Part shown: one piece after another, positions 1-6,240 of the stretch
Layout of the letters: the number at the start of each line of letters is the position of its first letter
How positions within the stretch are numbered: the stretch's first letter is position 1
NCBI GenBank assembly: GCA_013698395.1
Contig: JACCUZ010000249.1
Span: 1-8,413 of the forward strand
DNA from: Sporichthyaceae bacterium
GTDB lineage: Bacteria > Actinomycetota > Actinomycetes > JACCUZ01
Length of the DNA stretch: 8,413 nucleotides
Reading direction: 5' to 3'
Made by a program: the position numbers and the translations under genes
The notes under the pieces: generated by a model
Database searches by the model: none
Seen by the model: the letters and a program-made list of their open reading frames with translations, nothing else
Told to the model about the DNA's origin: nothing

Positions 1-1277
1 GCGGGACCTGCGTGAACGTCGGCTGCGTCCCCTCGAAGTTTCTCCTCGCTGGCTCCGGGCGCCGCGACGCCGCTCTCACTAACCCATTCGACGGGGTGCC
101 GACCAGCGCCGGTCCCGCGAATCTCACGGACCTGGTCGCGCAGAAGAACAAGGTCGTGGCCGGGCTGCGGCGGGCCAAGTACGCCGACGTCGCCGCCGCA
201 CACGGCTTCGACGTCCGCTCCGGCACCGCCCGGTTCGCCGCGCCCGACCTGCTCGAGGTCGACGGGCAGCCGCTGCCCGCCAACGCCTACTTGCTGGCCA
301 CCGGTGCCACCCCGGCCGTCCCGGATCTGCCCGGTATCGGCGACGTCGAGGTGCTCAGCTCGACCACCGCGATGGAGCTGTCCGAGCTGCCGGAGTCCCT
401 GGTCGTCGTCGGCGGCGGCTACGTCGGCATGGAGCAGGCCCAGATCTTCGCCGACCTCGGCAGCACCGTCACTCTTGTCGGGCGTCTCGCGCCGAACGCC
501 GAACCCGAACTGCGTGAGGTGATGCGCACCGCGTTCGCCCGGCACGGCATCACCCTGGTCCAGGAACACGCCACCGCCGTCGCCCCCGACCCGCAGTCCG
601 CTGGCCGCGTGCTGGTCACGACAGCCTCCGGGCAGCAAGTCCGCGCCGGCCAGCTGCTCGCCGCGACCGGCCGCACCCCGCGAACCGCCGCTCTGAACCT
701 CGACGCCGCCGGGGTGAAGACCGACGACCGGGGGTTCGTCGTCGTTGACGAAGCCCAGCGCACCTCCAACCCGGCCGTGTTCGCCGCAGGCGACGTCACC
801 GGCGGCCCGCAGTTCGTCTACGTCGCCGCCGCCCAGGGGCGCGTCGCCGCCCGCAATGCCCTCGCCGCCACCGGCGAGGCGACCGGTCGCGTCGACTACA
901 CCGGGCTGCCGTCAGTCATCTTCACCCGCCCGCACCTCGCGTCTGCCGGACTCACCGAAGCCCAGGCGCTCGCCGCCGGCCACAACTGCGACTGCCGCAC
1001 CCTCGACCTGGCCGACGTGCCAAGGGCGCTGGCGAACCTCGACACGCTCGGCGCCGTCAAGCTCGTCGCCGACGCGACCACGGGCCAGCTTCTCGGCGTG
1101 CACGCCGCCGCCGTGTCCGCCGGCGAGCTGATGCTGGCCGCCACCTACGCCATCAAGGCTGGCATGACGGTCGACGACCTCGCCGACACGTGGGCGCCGT
1201 ACCTGACCATGGCCGAGTCGCTTCGGCTGACCGCGGGCCTGTTCCGCAACCACCTGCCGACCAGCTGCTGCGCATGA
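1..1277 (+). CDS. merA: Mercuric reductase MerA, 5'-truncated by the window edge
   Basis: Cytoplasmic flavoprotein that reduces Hg(II) to volatile Hg(0) with NADPH. The reading frame is already open at base 3 and begins inside the redox-active motif GTCVNVGCVPSK, whose two cysteines lie four residues apart. About 425 residues are visible; roughly the first 40-50, or more if there is an N-terminal heavy-metal domain, lie outside. In order one sees the NAD(P)H-binding motif VVVGGGYVGME (bases about 390-435), the second FAD motif FAAGDVTGGPQ (about 780-815), and the dimerisation domain with PYLTMAE, where MerA has Tyr instead of the catalytic His of lipoamide dehydrogenase. It ends in SCCA, the vicinal Cys pair that hands Hg(II) to the active site. 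That pair plus PYLTMAE separates MerA from other disulfide reductases. The stop overlaps the next start (ATGA), so the two genes are translationally coupled. Any merR, merT or merP must lie upstream of the window. Confidence 0.95.
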   Translation, partial: GTCVNVGCVPSKFLLAGSGRRDAALTNPFDGVPTSAGPANLTDLVAQKNKVVAGLRRAKYADVAAAHGFDVRSGTARFAAPDLLEVDGQPLPANAYLLATGATPAVPDLPGIGDVEVLSSTTAMELSELPESLVVVGGGYVGMEQAQIFADLGSTVTLVGRLAPNAEPELREVMRTAFARHGITLVQEHATAVAPDPQSAGRVLVTTASGQQVRAGQLLAATGRTPRTAALNLDAAGVKTDDRGFVVVDEAQRTSNPAVFAAGDVTGGPQFVYVAAAQGRVAARNALAATGEATGRVDYTGLPSVIFTRPHLASAGLTEAQALAAGHNCDCRTLDLADVPRALANLDTLGAVKLVADATTGQLLGVHAAAVSAGELMLAATYAIKAGMTVDDLADTWAPYLTMAESLRLTAGLFRNHLPTSCCA

Positions 1278-1558
1278 GCACGGACCCAGGCCCGGGACCC
1301 CGCGGGGACCTTGCGCCGATCCCGCCACCTCCCGCCCACGAGAGGCCAGATGCCGGCGGGTCCTCCAGCGGGACCAGATGGGTGCTCGGTGCCGCCGCCG
1401 TCGCCGCTATCTGCTGCGCCGGACCAGCCCTTGTGGTCGCGCTCGGCGTGGCCGCGCTCGGCACTGGCCTCGGTCTAGGCCTCGGGGTCGCCGCGCTCGT
1501 CGTCCCGGTGGCCGCGGGGGTGGCCGCCGGCGTTGTTCTCCTGCGCCGGCGCCGGTGA
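1274..1558 (+). CDS. Small MerF/MerT-like two-helix membrane protein, putative Hg(II) transporter
   Basis: A 94-residue protein. ATG 1274 overlaps the merA stop as ATGA, and the frame also opens upstream inside merA, but the overlap start best fits coupled translation. Residues 1-34 are Pro/Gly/Ser-rich and hydrophilic. Helix 1 (about 36-62) contains ICCAGPALVVALG with adjacent Cys47-Cys48; helix 2 (about 66-90) is Gly/Ala/Val-rich; the protein ends in RRRR. Known family: MerT and MerF carry a Cys-Cys pair in helix 1, followed by a Pro, that relays Hg(II) across the inner membrane to MerA. MerF also has two helices and a similar helix-1 sequence, but ends in a second Cys pair that is absent here. 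The function is inferred from the Cys pair, topology and merA coupling. No other residue proves mercury transport, so a generic small membrane protein remains possible. Confidence 0.72.
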   Translation: MSTDPGPGPRGDLAPIPPPPAHERPDAGGSSSGTRWVLGAAAVAAICCAGPALVVALGVAALGTGLGLGLGVAALVVPVAAGVAAGVVLLRRRR

Positions 1559-1610
1559 CTTAGCCGCGGCGATCCAAGGGCAAGCAAGCCGCAAACCGAA
1601 GGGGACGAAG

Positions 1611-2987
1611 ATGACCGACCGTTTCGACGTCGTGGTGCTCGGTATGGGCCCGGGTGGTGAGGTTGCCACCGACCGTCTGATGCGCGCAGGCCAGCGGGTC
1701 GCCGTGGTCGAGCGGGAACTCATCGGTGGCGAGTGCGCTTACTGGGGCTGCATCCCTAGCAAGACCCTGCTTCGAGCCCCCGACGCCCGCGCCGAGGCCG
1801 GTCGCGCAGCCGGCGTCAGCGAGCCGGCGCTGGATTGGTCGGCGCTGCGGGATTACCGGGACTTCATGATCCGGAAGCTGGACGATTCGAAGCAGGTCGC
1901 GGAGTACGCCGAGCAGGGCGCAACCGTGGTCAAGGCCGCCGGCCGCCTCGCTGGGCGCACCGGCGACGGGCTGCTCCGGGTCGAGACGGACGGCCAGACC
2001 TTGGCGGCCTCGCACGTGATCGTCGCGACCGGCTCCGAGGCGGTCCGACCACCTGTCGACGGGCTCGGCGTGCACAGCGACGTCCCGGTGTGGACCAACC
2101 GGGAGGCGACGACCCTGCGCGAGGTCCCCGACCGGGTCCTGATGCTCGGGGGCAGCGCGGTCGCCGTCGAGCTCGGACAGTTCCTGGCGCGGATGGGCTC
2201 CCACGTCACTCTCGTCGCGCGCGCCGACCGGCTGCTCACCCGCGAGGACCCGCGCGTCGGCGAACTCAGCCGCGACGCGCTCGCCGCGGACGGCATCGAT
2301 CTGCGTCTCGGGAGCCAGGCGCGACGCATCACCCGCAGCCGGTCCGGTGCTTGCGTCGACCTCGATGACGGCACCGCGGTCGGCGTCGACGTGATCGTGC
2401 TGGGTACCGGCCGTACGCCGCGCATCGCCGGGCTCGGACTGGAGACCGTCGGCGTCGACATGGACGACTCCGCCGACGGCCTGCCAGTCGACGACCACTG
2501 CCGGTTCGGCGACGGACTATGGGCCATCGGCGACGTGACCGGGCAGGCGATGTTCACCCACGTCGCCAAGTACCAGGCCCGCGTCGCCGCCGACAACATC
2601 CTCGGCCGCGCCCGCACCGCGGCATACGACGGAATCCCCCGGGTCATCTTCTCCGACCCCGAAATCGCCGCCGTCGGGCTCACCACGGCTCAAGCAGACG
2701 ACCGAGGCCTCACGACCGTCGCGGTCGAGGTGGACCTGCCGCGAGCCATCGCCCGCCCGTGGACCTATGAGACCAACCCGCGCGGAACCCTGGGGCTGCT
2801 CGCCGACCAGGACCGCCGCGTCCTGGTGGGTGCCTGGGCGGTGGCCCCGATGGCGGGGGAGTGGATCCACCAGGCGGCGCTCGCCATCCGCGTCGGCATC
2901 GAGCTCAACATCCTCCGCGACCAGGTCGCCCAGTTCCCCACCTACACCGAGGCCTACCTGACGGCCCTGGAGCAACTGGACGCCTGA
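1611..2987 (+). CDS. MerA/lipoamide-dehydrogenase-like FAD-dependent disulfide oxidoreductase
   Basis: A 458-residue, full-length class I pyridine nucleotide-disulfide oxidoreductase. ATG 1611 was chosen because it follows a purine-rich stretch (AAGGGGACG) and places the FAD motif GMGPGG at residues 11-16; the frame is open further upstream without family resemblance. Redox motif GGECAYWGCIPSK has Cys42 and Cys47. The NAD(P)H motif is unusual, LGGSAVAVE, lacking the third and last glycines of GxGxxG. The second FAD motif is AIGDVTGQAMFTH. At the C-terminus FPTYTE (442-447) replaces the HPTxSE of lipoamide dehydrogenase, so the catalytic His is Phe, and the protein ends LEQLDA without the Cys pair of MerA. 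It is therefore probably neither enzyme. It likely passes electrons from NAD(P)H to an unknown disulfide, quinone or metal acceptor in the cytoplasm. It starts 52 bases after the MerF-like gene and is probably in the mer operon. Databases often label such proteins mercuric reductase. Confidence 0.88.
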   Translation: MTDRFDVVVLGMGPGGEVATDRLMRAGQRVAVVERELIGGECAYWGCIPSKTLLRAPDARAEAGRAAGVSEPALDWSALRDYRDFMIRKLDDSKQVAEYAEQGATVVKAAGRLAGRTGDGLLRVETDGQTLAASHVIVATGSEAVRPPVDGLGVHSDVPVWTNREATTLREVPDRVLMLGGSAVAVELGQFLARMGSHVTLVARADRLLTREDPRVGELSRDALAADGIDLRLGSQARRITRSRSGACVDLDDGTAVGVDVIVLGTGRTPRIAGLGLETVGVDMDDSADGLPVDDHCRFGDGLWAIGDVTGQAMFTHVAKYQARVAADNILGRARTAAYDGIPRVIFSDPEIAAVGLTTAQADDRGLTTVAVEVDLPRAIARPWTYETNPRGTLGLLADQDRRVLVGAWAVAPMAGEWIHQAALAIRVGIELNILRDQVAQFPTYTEAYLTALEQLDA

Positions 2988-2992
2988 TCGCC

Positions 2993-3264
2993 GTGGTGAC
3001 CGGGGACACCCAGCGGGCGGGACTGCGGTCGGCGCTGGCCTGCCCGGGTTTCCGGCGGCTGTGGGCCGCCGGGACGGTGAGCCAAGCCGGCGACGTCGCC
3101 CAGTTCACGACAGCCGCCCTGCTCGTTTACCGGCTGACCGGGTCCGGCGTGTCCGGGGTGGTGCTCGCGGAGATCACTCCGGTGCTACTGCTCGCGCCGC
3201 TGGCCGGTCCCCCTGGTGGACCGTCTGCCGCCGGGTAGCAGTGATGGTCGCCGCGGACGGGGTG
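2993..3264 (+). pseudogene. N-terminal fragment of an MFS exporter, frameshifted
   Basis: Begins at GTG 2993 or GTG 2996, a few bases after the flavoprotein stop, with only a weak ribosome site. The peptide contains ALACPGFRRLW, then a first helix (GTVSQAGDVAQFTTAALLVY) and a second (VSGVVLAEITPVLLLAPLAG), the typical opening of MFS drug-exporter-like proteins of about 400 residues. The conserved loop after helix 2 (GPLVDRLPRR type) is broken. In the five-C run at 3209-3213 the present frame reads GPPGGPSAAG and stops at 3238. Removing one C restores GPLVDRLP, and another frame then reads RRVAVMVAADGV from about 3229 to 3264. At least two indels are therefore needed. After about 3264 resemblance on this strand ends and a minus-strand MFS fragment begins. 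A short peptide might still be made, but no working transporter. Confidence 0.75.
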
Positions 3265-3266
3265 TG

Positions 3267-3533
3267 TGCCTGGACGATGGCGAGCACGCGCACCAGCCGG
3301 TCCCGGCGGAGCAGGGTCAGCGCCTTGCGACCTTGCGCCCAGCTGCCCGCCGTGGTGACTGGCTGGGGTGTCTCACGGGCGAGTAGCGTAGAACACGGCG
3401 CGGATGCCGAGGCTGTCGGCAAGGATCCCGCCGAGCACCGCGTCCCCACCCCATCGGCGGCAGCCCCGATCAGTCGGGCACAACACTTCGGGTTGCTGAC
3501 AGCCAGCAAGGTGTCGGCAAGCTCGCGGGTCAC
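3267..3533 (-). pseudogene. Internal fragment of an MFS exporter in inverted orientation, degenerate
   Basis: Read on the minus strand, this stretch gives in order ADTLLAVSN..ARLIGAA (about 3513-3450), a switch to a second frame with GGILADSLGIRAVFYA (about 3440-3390), and a return to the first frame with GSWAQGRKALTLLRRDRLVR (about 3347-3288) followed by VLAIVQA. These match the order expected in MFS_3-type exporters: the loop ending in ANALL..NLARLIG, helix 5 with GG-L---LG-RAVF, the central loop with a ..LRRDRLLR.. pattern, then helix 7. The helix-6 region looks deleted, and two frame changes show decay. The fragment meets the plus-strand MFS fragment tail to tail at about 3264. The family call rests on pattern recognition of short motifs and no alignment was made, so it is moderately sure. 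Confidence 0.5.
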
Positions 3534-4022
3534 GTTTGAGACGCCGCGACCCCGCCGCCCGCGACGGGACAGGGCCAGTTAGGCCTTGCTCTGTGGCGCG
3601 AACTTGGCACGCCGCGCGGTCAGGCAACGGCGGGCGCGGACCTCAGTCCCTGCAGGCGCCAGGCGGTCCATTGTTTCTGCTCCTGCCGACTTACCTGCCG
3701 ATGAGCACGACCCGAGGAGCGGGCATCTCGCTGAGCTATGAGGCTTTGAGCAGGGCAGACCGGTCCCGGGCCATCGTGTGGTTCTTCTTCGCAAGATCCT
3801 TGGTCGGTTCCACGAAGTCCCTCTTACGGGGGGTGACCCCTCAACGATCAGGAGCCTCGCCGCGACTTGCACCACTCCGATCAGTGTCAGCATCTGTGGT
3901 GGCATCAACACCTGTTGGGCCGCTGGCTCTGGCGATCTAGTCTCGTCGGTGTGGAGCTTGATCGCCCTTCCGTCGTTGACGAGCTTGTCGGCGGTCCGCG
4001 GCATGGCCCCACGAGGTTTGAA
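3534..4022. other. Degenerate intergenic stretch without a convincing gene
   Basis: About 490 bases with no frame showing start, ribosome site and recognisable family together. Open frames exist on both strands but none has a coherent domain. On the minus strand, short stretches with protein-like composition appear in different frames: ADKLVNDGRAIKLHTDETR (about 3995-3940), then PQMLTLIGVVQVAARLLIVE (about 3895-3838), then in another frame RDFVEPTKDLAKKNHTMARD (about 3820-3762), ending at a stop shortly after. This could be a frameshifted gene remnant, but I do not recognise the family. A GGGGTGACCCC palindrome lies at 3830-3840. Confidence 0.45.
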
Positions 4023-4313
4023 GTGGCGAGGGGAGCTGCATGCCTTCGCCTGGGTCATTACCGCCGGGCGGTTCCTGGCCGACTGCGGGTGCTGCTCGGA
4101 ACCTTGGTGCTCGTCGTCGCCGTCAGCCTCGCGCCGAATCTGGTGTCCAGGGGATCGAGCTCGGCGCCGGACCAGCAACCTCCCGGCCGGCCCGGTGGCA
4201 ACCGTCCAGCCGACACCGGTAGGGCTGCCGAGTGGACGGGAGTCATAACTCGGCCGTCAGGAAACACCTTCATACAGGCGCCGACCCGGCTGCTTCGCCT
4301 TCCCGGGCTTTGA
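4023..4313 (+). CDS. Small hypothetical protein with one hydrophobic N-terminal segment (doubtful)
   Basis: A 96-residue open frame from GTG 4023, preceded by GAGG (4013-4016) at a plausible six-base spacing. Residues about 22-44 form a signal-anchor-like segment: basic residues (RR..GRLR), then VLLGTLVLVVAVSLAPNLV, followed by a Ser/Pro/Gly-rich tail. There is no lipobox Cys, no recognised domain and no operon partner. The gene lies in a decayed stretch and converges on the operon to the right. It may be a real small exported or membrane protein, the first part of a truncated one, or chance in GC-rich DNA. I do not recognise it. Confidence 0.25.
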   Translation: MARGAACLRLGHYRRAVPGRLRVLLGTLVLVVAVSLAPNLVSRGSSSAPDQQPPGRPGGNRPADTGRAAEWTGVITRPSGNTFIQAPTRLLRLPGL

Positions 4314-4338
4314 GCCCACCCCCCGGCGCAGAGCGTCA

Positions 4339-4360
4339 TCCGGGCGGGCGTCCCGCCGGA
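4339..4360 (-). terminator. GC-rich hairpin after the thiol operon, candidate terminator
   Basis: GGCGGG (4343-4348) and CCCGCC (4352-4357) pair across a three-base loop, and the flanking TCC (4339-4341) and GGA (4358-4360) extend the stem past one bulged G. It lies 36 bases beyond the stop of the last minus-strand gene and just after the doubtful plus-strand ORF, so it could end transcripts from either side. There is no T tract; such hairpins are common terminators in actinobacteria, but this one is unproven. Confidence 0.35.
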
Positions 4361-4396
4361 GCCGCGACCCCGACTGCGGAGGTGCTCGACGATGTT

Positions 4397-4921
4397 CTAG
4401 CGGGTCACTCGGGTTCCTGGGGTGATGTGGTCGTGGTTCGTGTCGGGCCGCCGGTACCCGGCGTGTCCACCGATGAAGGCCAGTGCCAGCAGGGATCCGT
4501 AGAACACGTGGACGACGAACTCGAACGGCTTGTTGGCGCCCTCGAACGCGGTGAACTGCAGCGGGGCGAGAACCAGGAAGTTGACCACGAACAGCAGCAC
4601 ACCGTAGGTGGCGCCGAGGAGGCTGACGAGGCCGTCGTTCCGGATCCGGGTGATGAGCACAGCGAAGACGATGCCGTAGGCGACGGACAGTACGGCGTGC
4701 ACGGTCAGACCGATCCAGGCGTTCGCGCTGCCGTCCTCGACCGCGCCTGATCCGAGCACGATGGTGGAGATGCCTTGCAGTGGGGCTCTGGCCGGCATGT
4801 CCAGGCTGGTGACGAACCACATGGTGACCGCGATGAAGGCGGCGCCAGCGACGAGCCCGCCGACCGCGCCCCTGGCTACAGTCTCGCGGACTGGTCGTTG
4901 GACGGAGGTGATGGCTTTCAT
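4397..4921 (-). CDS. Four-helix integral membrane protein of unknown function
   Basis: A 174-residue protein beginning MKAITSVQRPVRE. ATG 4921 was chosen because a good ribosome site (GAGGAAG) stands five bases upstream and the protein then starts just before the first helix; a TTG 38 codons upstream would overlap the previous stop but adds only low-complexity sequence. Four hydrophobic segments are visible: GAVGGLVAGAAFIAVTMWFV (about 19-41), WIGLTVHAVLSVAYGIVFAV (about 72-97), LLGATYGVLLFVVNFLVLAPL (about 104-126) and FVVHVFYGSLLALAFIGG (about 138-156), with a His/Asp-containing hydrophilic tail. The conserved-looking polar residues inside helices (H, Y, N) could bind a cofactor or ligand. 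The pattern recalls YagU-like or other small four-helix membrane families, but I cannot assign it. It lies 110 bases after the DUF3179 gene on the same strand and is probably cotranscribed. Confidence 0.8.
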   Translation of the reverse strand: MKAITSVQRPVRETVARGAVGGLVAGAAFIAVTMWFVTSLDMPARAPLQGISTIVLGSGAVEDGSANAWIGLTVHAVLSVAYGIVFAVLITRIRNDGLVSLLGATYGVLLFVVNFLVLAPLQFTAFEGANKPFEFVVHVFYGSLLALAFIGGHAGYRRPDTNHDHITPGTRVTR

Positions 4922-4926
4922 GGTGG

Positions 4927-4933
4927 CTTCCTC
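4927..4933 (-). promoter_or_regulatory. Ribosome binding site fixing the start of the four-helix protein
   Basis: On the minus strand GAGGAAG precedes ATG 4921 with a five-base spacer. This is the best ribosome site in the 110-base gap after the DUF3179 gene and decides for ATG 4921 over the upstream TTG at 5035. Confidence 0.7.
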
Positions 4934-5031
4934 TCTCGACAGGCGCCCGGTCTTGGGCACACGGGAAGTTGAGGTGCTGGAAACCCGCTGAGCGTCGGCT
5001 GGCATTCCGTCCGGACCAGAGAAGGCCTTCC

Positions 5032-6240
5032 TCAACGGGCCAGCACTGTGGTGGGTCGGAACGCGGCCCAGGCGAACCAGAACGTGTCGACGTGCTCGAC
5101 CGCTGGTAGTCGCCGGCCGGTCAACGGCCCCTTGACTGCCTCCCCGAGGATGTTCCAGGAGCTGCCCGTCTGGTCGTCGACGAATGCGGAAGGAGAGACG
5201 GCGCGGAACGTGAGTCGCCGCCCGTCGGCGCGGGGGACGAAGACACCGGTGGCGGCGATCTTCTGGCCGGCGCGTAACTCGGCGGCATCGAGCGCGGAGC
5301 GGAGCCCTCCGGCGCCGAAGACGACTACCTCCCGACCGCGGCCGGCGAGGTCGACGACGCGCCGCTTCGCCACAACAGACAGGGGTACGGCGAGTGGGTC
5401 GCCGTCGAGCAGGGCCACTACCCGCTCCTTCGGCGGCAGGCGGTCGTCGCTCTCACCGTCGAAGAGGAACGGCTCGCTGTCGGGCTCGTCGTAGCCGGTG
5501 TAGGGGTTCGTGCCGTAGCTGCGGTTGGATCCGGCGGGTCGGGCGAGGACGTAGCCGTCCGGATGTGCCTCGCGCCACTGCTGCCAGGTGACGGTGGCGA
5601 TCGGCAGTCGCACGAGTTGTTGGCCGGTGAGCCGGCCGGCGATTGCCCGTCCTTCGATCTGTGACCACAGCGACTCGGTCTGCCGGTCGTACATGACGAG
5701 GTCGGAGAGGTAGAGCTTGCCGGACGTGCCGAAGGTGAACAGCCGCTTGCCGAGCCGACGGTCGAAAGCGAGCGCTGAGTTGCACAACGGGCAGTAGGTG
5801 ACGGTGACGGGTGTGCCCGCGACGGTGTCGTTGACGATCTCGTGCCAGATGAGCACCTGGATCGGATAGGCCCGCGTCTGGCCGCCGACGGTCAGGGACA
5901 AGACGCCCTCGCCGTCGTCGAGCCAGTCGACGCCGGCCGCGCGCTGGAATGTCGGCCCGTCGATCGCCGGGATGCCGTCCGGCGGCGGGCCACCGGACAC
6001 GATGCGGGCCGGGTCGACGAGCGGCTTCGGCAGCCGGGGATCCGCCAGGTCATCCAGTGCCGACTGGCCGCCCTCCTTCCTGGACTGCTGGACTGGCTCG
6101 AGTGCCACCGGTCGTGCCGACGCGCCGCGCCCACCCTTGCTTGACGTCTCACCAACGGAACCCGATGTGGTGCCGGAGCAGGCCGCGAGGAGGAAGCTGG
6201 CGGCGACCGTGACGGCAACAACGTCGATACGGCATCTCAT
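5032..6240 (-). CDS. DUF3179-domain lipoprotein
   Basis: A 402-residue exported protein. Residues 1-21 form a lipoprotein signal peptide with lipobox LAAC (Cys21), followed by a Ser/Gly-rich linker, so the protein should sit on the outer face of the cytoplasmic membrane. The DUF3179 domain starts near residue 79 with IVSGGPPPDGIPAIDGP, and includes AYPIQVLIWHEIVND and the hallmark TYCPLCNSA (Cys150-x2-Cys153), then FGTSGKLYLSDLVMYDRQT. A later part has NPYTGYD and a C-terminal segment with VDDQTGSSWNILGEAVKGPL, as in the family. The family's biochemical role is not established; the CxxC could be a redox or metal site. Its ATG overlaps the CcdA stop (ATGA), so the two are coupled. Following a thioredoxin-like lipoprotein and a CcdA, it may be the pathway's client or acceptor (inference). 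Confidence 0.93.
   Translation of the reverse strand: MRCRIDVVAVTVAASFLLAACSGTTSGSVGETSSKGGRGASARPVALEPVQQSRKEGGQSALDDLADPRLPKPLVDPARIVSGGPPPDGIPAIDGPTFQRAAGVDWLDDGEGVLSLTVGGQTRAYPIQVLIWHEIVNDTVAGTPVTVTYCPLCNSALAFDRRLGKRLFTFGTSGKLYLSDLVMYDRQTESLWSQIEGRAIAGRLTGQQLVRLPIATVTWQQWREAHPDGYVLARPAGSNRSYGTNPYTGYDEPDSEPFLFDGESDDRLPPKERVVALLDGDPLAVPLSVVAKRRVVDLAGRGREVVVFGAGGLRSALDAAELRAGQKIAATGVFVPRADGRRLTFRAVSPSAFVDDQTGSSWNILGEAVKGPLTGRRLPAVEHVDTFWFAWAAFRPTTVLAR

Noticed and set aside
1560..2498. A 312-codon open frame on the minus strand opposite the second flavoprotein
   Set aside because: It is antisense to a full-length conserved enzyme, has Arg/Asp/Gly-rich composition and no domain; long antisense frames are expected in very GC-rich coding DNA.
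3830..3840. Palindrome GGGGTGACCCC, considered as a transposon end or operator
   Set aside because: No second copy at a suitable distance, no target duplication and no transposase were seen; likely chance in GC-rich DNA.
4232..4750. A plus-strand open frame opposite the four-helix protein
   Set aside because: It has acidic, Glu/Asp/Gly/Val-rich shadow composition, while the minus strand has clear helices and a ribosome site.
5022..5029. Palindrome AAGGCCTT just upstream of the DUF3179 stop, considered as terminator stem
   Set aside because: It has no loop and the flanks pair imperfectly; it also lies between genes likely to be cotranscribed.
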